Made by a program: the position numbers and the translations under genes. DNA of 64,000 bases from Rhodospirillales bacterium (GTDB lineage Bacteria; Pseudomonadota; Alphaproteobacteria; Reyranellales; Reyranellaceae): the NCBI GenBank assembly GCA_016699855.1, contig CP064988.1:1516501-1580500 (forward strand), read 5' to 3'. This document shows, in pieces, positions 51,426 to 61,867 of this stretch (positions are counted from its first letter, which is position 1; every line of letters begins with the position of its first letter). Under the pieces are notes generated by a model. That model was not told where the DNA came from, ran no database searches, and worked only from the letters and a program-made list of their open reading frames with translations.

Positions 51426-52669
51426 TTTATATTATAGTGAACATATATGAAAATGATGTTCGGGGGCAACACACCGCCCGGATTCTTGTGACCCGCGGCG
51501 AGGAGCGAGCGGTGGGCCTCCTTACCGACAGGGGTGACCAGGAGGCCTTCGCGCACGGCGGCGATAGCCTCGGTCTGCCCTCGTGACAGCGACGCGTTCG
51601 GACCGTTCTTCACTTCGACGAAAGCCCAGGTCCTTCCATCCGGCATCTTGACGAACTGGTCGATGCGAGCGCTGATCTCTCCGGTCTGGCCCCGGCGTCG
51701 AATCGTGATCGGAATTTCCGTTTGTACGACTTCGCCTCCTGCGCGCTTCAAGGACTGCGTCCACTTCATGACGCCCATCTTGCCTTTCAAGATCGGCCAG
51801 ACACCCGTGAACGACCCCGGCCGCCCTTCCTGAACGCGATGGATGTTCTCCCGCCACGAACGCCTTCGATCATCCTCGATCTCGGTCGAGTCGATGTCGT
51901 CGCCATCGGCGCGATCGCCGACACCGCCGCCGCTTCCATTGACGAGATGGCTCGCGAGTTCTGGATGCTGCGCTAGAAAATCGTGGACAATACGCAGCGG
52001 CTCCGGAACGCTCGGATCGTTCTCGCGGTGCATCGCGCGCGCGTTCTCAGTCGACGCATCTGAACGTCGCGCCGCCGCAACAGCGGCGCGCACATCACGG
52101 AGTCGCGACAGAACCTGGACTCGAGCGTCGGGGTCAGAGATCCCTCGCCGGCGCAACTCGTCGCGCGATTGGAGCAGCGCCTTCGTCAACGTGTCGCGGT
52201 TGTCGGCGAGAAATCCGTCATCGAACCCCGCGGCCCGGAGCTCTGCGGCGACATCGGCCTCAAACCGCGTGTCCCGATGATCGTTTGAGCGTGACGTAGT
52301 CGAGACGGAACGAGAGGCTGCCTCCGGTCTCAGACCGGCCGGCCGCGTCTCTTGCTCCAGCGTGCGGGCGTCCTGGTAGAGCCGCCACGCCGTCGCGCGC
52401 AACGCATCCGGCGTCGCATCCCCAGGAACCGCGACGCCGGCAGGATCGTGCGCCGGGTCGGCGGCGCCAAGTGCGCGTGAGTCGGCCGTGCGTCCGATCG
52501 CTATCGATTGCCGCCGCAAGCTGTCGGCCGCGCGCGTTGCAGCGTCGGCCGGAGGCGGCGACGGCGCTACCGTAGCTAAAACCAGTGCCTCAAGATCGCG
52601 GTCGACGATACCGTTCGACGAAAAAGCGCTGCGGCTGGGCAAACCTTCATCGATTGGTCCGAACGTCAT
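51422..52669 (-). CDS. Putative toxin/effector with C-terminal PD-(D/E)xK nuclease motif
   Basis: A 415-residue protein from the ATG at 52669, seven bases behind a perfect GGAGG; a longer frame to 52720 lacks such a site. Residues 1-300 are polar, Ala/Arg/Ser-rich and mostly helical, with no known delivery domain. The C-terminal ~110 residues look like a PD-(D/E)xK fold: Glu331 (TGEIS), Asp337 (ARIDQFVKMPDG), Glu352 and Lys354 (FVEVKNGPNASLSRGQ). Such arrays cut DNA in restriction enzymes and polymorphic toxins. No PAAR, VgrG or Rhs part is present, so T6SS delivery would be as free cargo. Alternatives: a lone restriction-like or repair nuclease. Confidence 0.65.
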   Translation of the reverse strand: MTFGPIDEGLPSRSAFSSNGIVDRDLEALVLATVAPSPPPADAATRAADSLRRQSIAIGRTADSRALGAADPAHDPAGVAVPGDATPDALRATAWRLYQDARTLEQETRPAGLRPEAASRSVSTTSRSNDHRDTRFEADVAAELRAAGFDDGFLADNRDTLTKALLQSRDELRRRGISDPDARVQVLSRLRDVRAAVAAARRSDASTENARAMHRENDPSVPEPLRIVHDFLAQHPELASHLVNGSGGGVGDRADGDDIDSTEIEDDRRRSWRENIHRVQEGRPGSFTGVWPILKGKMGVMKWTQSLKRAGGEVVQTEIPITIRRRGQTGEISARIDQFVKMPDGRTWAFVEVKNGPNASLSRGQTEAIAAVREGLLVTPVGKEAHRSLLAAGHKNPGGVLPPNIIFIYVHYNIK

Positions 52670-52985
52670 GAGCCGGCCTCCACAGATATTCGTTCTGTGA
52701 ATGCCATAGTAAATTCTCAAACTGGATAAATTTAAAAACAGGCAGCAGCATGCAATTTTCTGCGTTAGTTAATTGATATCGCTCACGTAAATTATATCGA
52801 AACCTTTCCATAGTCGAAAAATCAACGAGATATGACAGCGTGTCTATATCGAACACGATCCGTCAAATTACAGTATAAATGTTCATAATGCATATATTAT
52901 CAAGCCGCGGACAACTCTGTGGCCTCGTTGCGGCGCTGGAAATGGAATGCTTGTCTGCCCGTCCCGCCGCGACAGAGCCCACGCC
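52670..52985. other. AT-rich intergenic stretch with possible promoter and a short minus-strand frame
   Basis: Much lower GC than anything around it. On the minus strand a perfect TATAAT (52796-52791) with a weak TTTCGA 17 bases upstream could drive the nuclease-like pair. A 69-codon minus-strand frame (52647-52856, MFDIDTLSYLVDFSTMERFR) overlaps the nuclease start by 23 bases. It reads plausibly but has no recognisable family, so I leave it unassigned. Near 52,870-52,905 TATAAA-like sequences could serve the epoxide hydrolase. Confidence 0.4.
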
Positions 52986-54233
52986 GTGACCGAAGAAACC
53001 GCCCCGCGCCACGAGACGCCAGAGCCGTTCAAGATCGACGTGCCGGAGCGCGCGCTGATCGATCTCGACGAGCGGCTGCGCAAGTGGCGGCCGCCGGTGT
53101 TCGTGGCCGGCGGCGGGTGGGACTACGGCACGGAGGAGCGTTTCCTCAAGGAGCTGATCGACCACTGGCGCCACGGCTACGACTGGCGGCGCTGCGAGGA
53201 GCGGTTGAACGCGTTCCCCAACTACCTCGTCGACATCGGCCCGCAGCGGCTGCACTTCATCCGCGAGCCGGGCACGGTGGTCGACGGCGCGCCGCCGCCG
53301 GTGCCGCTGATCCTGACGCATGGCTGGCCGGGCTCGGTGGTCGAGGTCCTCGACGTGATCGACAAGCTGGCGCATCCCGAGCGCCACGGCGGCGACGCGC
53401 TCGACGCCTTCGACGTCGTCGTGCCGTCGCTGCCGGGCTACGGCTGGTCGGGGCCGCCGATGCGTGACGGCGGGCCGGGCCCGATCGGGCCGCGCGCCAT
53501 CGGCCGGCTGTGGCACAGGCTGATGACCGAGGCGTTGAACTACCGCCGGCCCTACGTGGCGCAGGGCGGCGACTGGGGCGCCGCGGTCTCGACCTGGCTG
53601 GCGCACGACCATCCCGTGGTCGAGAAGGACGACGTCAAGACTGGCTGCCAGGCGCTGCATCTGAACATGATGGTGTTCCGGCCGGGCATCGACCGGAAGG
53701 CGACGGCGCTGACGCCCGAGGAGACGGCGTGGCTGAAGGCGGCGACGGACGAGCGCGCCGCCAAGACCGCCTACCAGGGGATCCAGAACACCAAGCCGCA
53801 GTCGCTGGGGATCGGGTTGACCGATTCGCCCGCCGGGCTGGCGGCGTGGATCGTCGAGAAGTTCCACGGCTGGAGCGATTGCGGCGGCGACCTCCGCTCG
53901 CGCTTCTCGATGGACACGCTGCTCGACAACGTCATGGTCTACTGGCTCAACGGCAACATGGCGACGGCCACGTGGCTGTACCGCGGCGTGCGCGAGGAGG
54001 ACGCCCGGCTGGCCGTCGGCGAGAAGGTGGCGACGCCGACGGCGTTCATGGCGTTCCCCGCCGATCTAGCGCCGCCGCCGCCGGAGGCGTGGGTCGAGCG
54101 CGCGTACAACCTGCGGCGCTACCGCGCGCAGCCGCGCGGCGGCCATTTCGCGGCGCTCGAGGAACCCGACCTGCTGGTCGACGACATCCGCGACTTCGTC
54201 CGGCCGCTGCGCTTCGGCGCCGCCAACGATTGA
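52986..54233 (+). CDS. Epoxide hydrolase (alpha/beta hydrolase with EHN domain)
   Basis: Opens epoxides to diols. The 415-residue protein starts with the epoxide-hydrolase N-terminal domain (EPFKIDVPERALIDLDERLR, about 10-120). The alpha/beta core has oxyanion-hole motif HGWPGS, nucleophile Asp in GGDWGAAV, and the C-terminal catalytic His in RGGHFAALEEPD. The start GTG 52986 fits homologues; an ATG at 52947 would add 13 residues of unrelated sequence. It overlaps none of its neighbours and precedes a GNAT gene by two bases. Confidence 0.92.
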   Translation: MTEETAPRHETPEPFKIDVPERALIDLDERLRKWRPPVFVAGGGWDYGTEERFLKELIDHWRHGYDWRRCEERLNAFPNYLVDIGPQRLHFIREPGTVVDGAPPPVPLILTHGWPGSVVEVLDVIDKLAHPERHGGDALDAFDVVVPSLPGYGWSGPPMRDGGPGPIGPRAIGRLWHRLMTEALNYRRPYVAQGGDWGAAVSTWLAHDHPVVEKDDVKTGCQALHLNMMVFRPGIDRKATALTPEETAWLKAATDERAAKTAYQGIQNTKPQSLGIGLTDSPAGLAAWIVEKFHGWSDCGGDLRSRFSMDTLLDNVMVYWLNGNMATATWLYRGVREEDARLAVGEKVATPTAFMAFPADLAPPPPEAWVERAYNLRRYRAQPRGGHFAALEEPDLLVDDIRDFVRPLRFGAAND

Positions 54234-54235
54234 CG

Positions 54236-54796
54236 ATGGCGCCGGCGCCGGTCGCGATGCGCGCCGCGAAGCGGCACGAGCTGGCCGCGATCCAGGACAT
54301 CGAGAGCGCGGCCGACACGGTGTTCCGCTGCGCCGCCATGCCGTGGGTGCTGGCGATGCCGCCCGCGGATCTCGAGATCCTGGAGACGGCGCGACGCCGC
54401 GGCCACCTGCGCGTCGCGGTCGACCGCGCCGACACGCCGATCGGCTTCGCGCTGCTCTCGACGCTGGGCGGCGAGGCGTTCCTCCACCAGCTCTCGGTCG
54501 TGCCGCGCCACGCCGGCCGCGGCGTCGGCGGCGCGCTGCTGGAGGCGGCATGCGCGATCGCCCGCGACGAGGGCCGCGCCAGCGTCGCGCTGTCGACGGC
54601 GCTGGGCGTGCCGTGGAACGCCCCGTTCTACGCGCGGCGCGGCTTCGTCGTGGTGCCGCCGCGCGACTACACCGCCGCGATGCGGCGCGAGCGCGCGCAC
54701 GAGATGCGCATGGGCCATCCGGCGTGGCGCCGCTGCTTCATGCGCCGCGCGCTGGACGCCGCCGGCGCGCCAAATCCGGGCGCATCCGCGCTATAG
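54236..54796 (+). CDS. GNAT-family N-acetyltransferase
   Basis: A 186-residue acetyl-CoA-dependent acetyltransferase. The acetyl-CoA loop is VVPRHAGRGVGGALLEAA (about 83-100), followed by the strand-helix FYARRGFVVVPP typical of motif B. It begins two bases after the epoxide hydrolase stop, so it is probably co-transcribed. The acceptor is unknown. Confidence 0.88.
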   Translation: MAPAPVAMRAAKRHELAAIQDIESAADTVFRCAAMPWVLAMPPADLEILETARRRGHLRVAVDRADTPIGFALLSTLGGEAFLHQLSVVPRHAGRGVGGALLEAACAIARDEGRASVALSTALGVPWNAPFYARRGFVVVPPRDYTAAMRRERAHEMRMGHPAWRRCFMRRALDAAGAPNPGASAL

Positions 54797-54847
54797 TGCT
54801 TCCGCCCGACGGCGGGATGCCGGCGCGGACGGCAGGGGGGACCGACG

Positions 54848-55501
54848 ATGTTCGAGCGCATGGACGTGCAGCAGCTCTTTCCGACGCCGCTGTGGGTCCT
54901 CGACCTGAAGCCCGACGCGCACCGCGCGCTCAACGCGCGGCTGAAGGCTGAGATCGACAAGCTCGCGACGCCGCGGCCGCCGGTGCCGGCCGGCGCCAAC
55001 TGGCAGACCGATCCGGTCCTGCACAAGCTGCCGCAGTTCGCCGATTTCACGGCGCTGGTCGAGCAGGCCGCCCGGGGCGCGCTGCGCTCGCTGCGGCTGG
55101 AGAAGTACGGCCTGTTCGTGACCGGATGCTGGGCCAACATCAACCCGCCCAACGGGATCAACTCGAGCCACAGCCATCCCAACAACTTCCTGAGCGGCGT
55201 GTACTACGTCTCGATCCCGACCGGCGGCGACCGCATCGAGTTCCTCGACCCGCGGCCGCAGGCCGCCGTGATGATGCCGCAGCCGGCGGAGTTCAACGTC
55301 TTCAACGGCAACAGCGTGACGGTCGAGGCGAAGGACGGGCGGATGGTGCTGTTCCCGGGCTGGCTGACGCACCAGGTGCCGGTCAACGCCTCGGCGTCGG
55401 AGCGCTACTCGATCGCCTTCAACCTGATGTTCGAGCGCTTCGGCGAAACGGCGGCGATGCCGCTGTGGAAGGGCCGCATCCCGCTCACGCCGCCGGGGTG
55501 A
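54848..55501 (+). CDS. Putative 2-oxoglutarate/Fe(II) oxygenase (TIGR02466-like)
   Basis: A 217-residue jelly-roll protein. Candidate iron ligands are in SHSHPNNFLSGVYYVS and GWLTHQVPVNAS. The 2OG-binding Arg is in SERYSIAFNLMF, and FPTPLWVLDL starts the fold. Proteins like this carry the TIGR02466 putative 2OG-oxygenase label as I remember it; no substrate is known. The ATG at 54848 follows GGGGGGAC. Confidence 0.8.
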   Translation: MFERMDVQQLFPTPLWVLDLKPDAHRALNARLKAEIDKLATPRPPVPAGANWQTDPVLHKLPQFADFTALVEQAARGALRSLRLEKYGLFVTGCWANINPPNGINSSHSHPNNFLSGVYYVSIPTGGDRIEFLDPRPQAAVMMPQPAEFNVFNGNSVTVEAKDGRMVLFPGWLTHQVPVNASASERYSIAFNLMFERFGETAAMPLWKGRIPLTPPG

Positions 55502-55530
55502 CGGGCGGACGACCGATCGGAGGGACCGCG

Positions 55531-56439
55531 ATGCTGGTGAGATTTCTCCTCGCGCTGCTGCTGACGTTCCCCGTCGCGGCCGGCCACGCGCAGGCGCCGC
55601 CGGCCGCGACGCCATCAGCCGCCGAACGCGAGCGCGCGCTGGCGTCGGCCTGGGAGGCGGCCTCGCAGGCCGCGAAGCGCGGGCCGGCGACGGTCGCGCT
55701 GATCGACCAGGGCAGCTTCGCGGTGCCCGCCGGCGCCGTCTACATCCCGCTGCCGCAGGCGGCGGCGCTGATGCGCGCGATGGGCAACACGGTGCGGCCG
55801 AACATGCTCGGCGTGCTGGCCTCGGAATCTGGCGACGACTGGATGGCGGTGCTGACCTTCGTCAAGGAAGGCCACATCAAGGACGACGACGCGCGCGAGT
55901 GGAACGCCGACGATCTGCTGGCGAGCCTGCGCGAGGGCACCGCCGCCGGCAACGAGGAACGCCGCCGCCGGGGATTTCCCGGGCTGGAGCTGATCGGCTG
56001 GATCGAGAAGCCGGCCTACGACGCCGCCACGCAACGGCTGGTGTGGTCGGTCAACGCGCGCCAGGAGGGCGCAGCGCCCGACGCCGACCGCACCGTGAAC
56101 TACAACACCTACGTGCTGGGCCGCGAAGGCTATTTCAGCCTGAACTTCCTGACGTCGGAGAAGCTGATCCCGGCGCAGAAGCCGGTCGCGCACGGATTGC
56201 TGGCCGGACTCAGTTTCGTCGACGGCAAGCGCTACGCCGATTTCGACGCCTCGACCGACAAGGTCGCGGCCTACGGGCTGGCGGCGCTGGTCGGCGGCGC
56301 GGCGCTGAAGAAATTCGGGCTGTTCGCCGTGATCGGCGCGTTCCTGCTCAAATTCTCCAAGCTCGGCCTGCTCCTGCTGATCCCCGTGCTGTGGATCGGC
56401 CGCAAGCTGTTCACGCGCCGCGGCGGCGGCCAGTCCTAG
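55531..56439 (+). CDS. DUF2167 membrane protein
   Basis: A 302-residue envelope protein with a signal peptide (LLLTFPVAAGHAQ), a periplasmic domain containing RGPATVALIDQGSFAVPAG and NYNTYVLGREGYFSLNFLT, and two C-terminal helices (about 245-290). These features define DUF2167. The function is unknown. GGAGGG lies six bases before the ATG at 55531. Confidence 0.87.
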   Translation: MLVRFLLALLLTFPVAAGHAQAPPAATPSAAERERALASAWEAASQAAKRGPATVALIDQGSFAVPAGAVYIPLPQAAALMRAMGNTVRPNMLGVLASESGDDWMAVLTFVKEGHIKDDDAREWNADDLLASLREGTAAGNEERRRRGFPGLELIGWIEKPAYDAATQRLVWSVNARQEGAAPDADRTVNYNTYVLGREGYFSLNFLTSEKLIPAQKPVAHGLLAGLSFVDGKRYADFDASTDKVAAYGLAALVGGAALKKFGLFAVIGAFLLKFSKLGLLLLIPVLWIGRKLFTRRGGGQS

Positions 56440-56451
56440 GACGCGCCGCGC

Positions 56452-56973
56452 TCACTTGCGGGTGGCGTCGCGCATCGCGGCGAGGTCGAAACGCTCGGCG
56501 AACGACAGCGCCTCGTCGGGGCCGACGCGCGTGAACTGGATCATCAGCGTCGGCGCCGCGGCGGCCTGCGTGTTGAACGGGTTGCCCGAGGTCAGCGACA
56601 CGATCACGATCCCGGCGCGGTCGGCCTTGTCGTACATGCTGAAGACCGGGAAGCCCTTGACCGTGACGGGCTCCGGCGCGGCGCCGCCGCCGGCCAGCCC
56701 CATCATCTGGACCTGCGCGCCCATCGGATGCCCGATGCCGAGGATGGCCGTGATCTCCGCGTCGCCGCGCTTGTACTCGCGCGTCGCCCAGGTCATGTCC
56801 TGGCCCTGCATCTGCACGCTCATGCCGTCGGCCTTGCCGCCCTTCCACTGCGGCACGTCGACCAGCAGGGCCGCGAGCGCCTTGTGGGACTGGGCCGCCG
56901 CGCCCAGCGGCAGGGCGGCGGCGAGCGGCGCGAGGGCGGCGAGCGCCGCGGCGCGTCGTGTCAGGGCGAGCAT
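56452..56973 (-). CDS. Exported protein of unknown function downstream of secA
   Basis: A 173-residue protein with a signal peptide (AALPLGAAAQ, about 19-28). The mature part contains MSVQMQGQDMTWATREYKRG and KGFPVFSMYDKADRAGIVIV. No membrane helix and no recognised domain. It starts 30 bases after the secA stop in the same direction. It could be periplasmic; the role is unknown. Confidence 0.75.
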   Translation of the reverse strand: MLALTRRAAALAALAPLAAALPLGAAAQSHKALAALLVDVPQWKGGKADGMSVQMQGQDMTWATREYKRGDAEITAILGIGHPMGAQVQMMGLAGGGAAPEPVTVKGFPVFSMYDKADRAGIVIVSLTSGNPFNTQAAAAPTLMIQFTRVGPDEALSFAERFDLAAMRDATRK

Positions 56974-57002
56974 GCGATCCTCCCGGCTCCGTCGCGGTCC
57001 GG

Positions 57003-59798
<2,796 letters not shown>

Positions 59799-60063
59799 GA
59801 AAAACCTCGGCGAATCAAACGGGTCGCGGGGAATCGGCCTTCTCAGGCGGACCCGGCCGGGGAGAGATAGAGACGGCATCCGCGGGTGTCAACGCGACGC
59901 CGCCCGCGCGGGCGTCACGGTCGAGTGCGGCCCGGGACGCCCGGCCGGCCCGCCCCCGCCAGCGGCCCGGAAATCCCGCCACTGGCTCCGGAATCGCGCA
60001 TTTTCGCCGCAATCCGCGTCGATCTTGCGACCGGGCGCGGATTATCTGGATTCGGAGAGACCG

Positions 60064-61770
60064 TTGGACGGCGACAGGCTGCTGGAGACCACCGGCGACG
60101 AGCTGCGCCCGCTGGGCGTCGGTGGCGTCGCGGTGCACCGCGCCTTCGGCCAGCTCCGCGCCGTGCTCGGCCGCCGGCTCGGCGCCCGCCACGCCGCCCT
60201 GCTCGCCGAGCCGCACGTCAGCGACGGCGACACGGATTGGTACAGTCCCGCCATCGGGCCGGTCGTCCGCCTCGGCATGCTGCCGCCGGCCCGGCGCGCC
60301 GCCGCGCTGGACGACCTCGCCGGATTGCTCCGTGACATCGAGGCCCTGGCGGCGGCGCTCGAACGCGAACCGGCGACGGACGGACCGCGGCTGGCCGCCA
60401 GCCTCCGCCTCGCCCTCCACCGCCCCGGCGACCACCTCGTCTTCGTCGTCGGCGACCAGCCGGTGATCGTCGGTTGGGGCTGCGAACCGGATACCGCGCT
60501 GCCGTCGTCGTTCCTGCCGGCGGTCACCGACGCGCCGGCGACAGCGGCCGCGCCGGCGTCGATCGACGGGCTCGCTGCCGCTGGCGCCGCGCCCGCGGCG
60601 CTCCTCGCCCCTCCGCCATCCGCGCCCGCGTCGCGCCGCCGCCTGTATGCCGGAGGCGCCGTCGCGTGCCTGTTGGTCGGCGTCGTGGCGGCCGGCGCCT
60701 GGTCGCTAGTGGCGCCGCCGACCACCGGCCGGGTGGTCGAGGCCCGGCGCGCCGCCGAAGCGCCGCGCGTCGCCGCGACGACGGCGCGCGCGCCGGCCGG
60801 CGTGGCGGGCGCCCTGCCGTCCGCCCCGGATGTCGACGACCCGTCGATCGCGCTGTCGGTCACCCTCGCCGCCGAGCGCGAACGCGGCCGCGAACTCGGC
60901 ATCGAGCTGGCGTCGCTGCGCGAGCGCGCGCGCCGCGAACTCGAGATCTGCGCCGCCACGCCACCGGCGCCGCCGCGTTCCACCGCCCCGCCGGCGATGG
61001 CATCGGCCGCCCCGAAGCCGTCGGCCGCCACGCCGGCGCCGGCCGCCGGCGCCCTCGTGCTGGCCGCGCCGGCGCATCGCGCGGCGGCCGCCGAATGCCC
61101 GCCGCCGCGCCGCGCCGACGCGCCGCCGCCCGACATCGTGATCGTGCTCGACGCGTCCGACAGCATGATGGCGGCCAGCGGCTCGCCCGTGGCGGCGCGC
61201 GACGCCACCGCGGCGCGCGAACGCCGCGGCGACCGGACCGCCGACGTCAAGGCCAAGCCGGCGCCGCCCGGCGCGCGGCGCATCGACGACGCCAAGCGCG
61301 CCGTCGCGCGCGTGGTGCCGCGCCTCGGCAGCGACGTCGCCGTCGGCTACATCAGCGCCGCCGGCTGCCGCGGGATCACCGCCCACGGCACGTTCGAGGC
61401 GGGCCAGCGAGACCGCCTGATGGCGCTGGTCGACACCACGCCGACGCGCGGCGGCACGCCGCTGGCGCGCGCGATCGACCGCGCCGGCGCCATGCTGCGC
61501 GCCGACGACGGCGTCATCGTCGTGATGACCGACGGCGGCGACACCTGCGGCGGCAACGTCTGCGCCGTGGCGCAGCGCCTGCACGAGGCGCGTCCCGGCG
61601 TCCGCGTCCATCTGATCGACCTCTCGGGCGGCGCCGGCGAGGCGATGTGCCTGGCCGGCATCACCGGCGGGCGCGTCCTCGTCGCGACCAACGCGCAGGC
61701 GGCGCAGGCGGCGCTGGGCATCGCGACGACGCGGCCCCCGGCGCCGGCGGCCTGCCAACCCGCCCGCTAG
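60064..61770 (+). CDS. Membrane-anchored vWA protein with SrfA-like N-terminal domain
   Basis: A 568-residue protein. The N-terminal ~145 residues resemble those of the next gene (VGDQPVIVGWGCEPD versus VDGKPVLAFWGFAPDD). One helix follows (about 200-220, AVACLLVGVVAAGAWSLV). A C-terminal von Willebrand A domain (about 355-555) has a complete metal site (DASDS, TRGGTPL, MTDGGDTCGG) and several cysteines. The start is a TTG at 60064 with GGAGAGA directly upstream; no ATG fits. Extracytoplasmic binding or assembly function is inferred. Confidence 0.75.
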   Translation: MDGDRLLETTGDELRPLGVGGVAVHRAFGQLRAVLGRRLGARHAALLAEPHVSDGDTDWYSPAIGPVVRLGMLPPARRAAALDDLAGLLRDIEALAAALEREPATDGPRLAASLRLALHRPGDHLVFVVGDQPVIVGWGCEPDTALPSSFLPAVTDAPATAAAPASIDGLAAAGAAPAALLAPPPSAPASRRRLYAGGAVACLLVGVVAAGAWSLVAPPTTGRVVEARRAAEAPRVAATTARAPAGVAGALPSAPDVDDPSIALSVTLAAERERGRELGIELASLRERARRELEICAATPPAPPRSTAPPAMASAAPKPSAATPAPAAGALVLAAPAHRAAAAECPPPRRADAPPPDIVIVLDASDSMMAASGSPVAARDATAARERRGDRTADVKAKPAPPGARRIDDAKRAVARVVPRLGSDVAVGYISAAGCRGITAHGTFEAGQRDRLMALVDTTPTRGGTPLARAIDRAGAMLRADDGVIVVMTDGGDTCGGNVCAVAQRLHEARPGVRVHLIDLSGGAGEAMCLAGITGGRVLVATNAQAAQAALGIATTRPPAPAACQPAR

Positions 61771-61867
61771 ATATGCTACGAAGGGCCGGGACGGCGCGCC
61801 GGCGCCGTCTCCCCTCGACGCCGCCGATCCCGGCGGCGTCCGGTTCGCGCAGGGAGTCCATGCCGCG

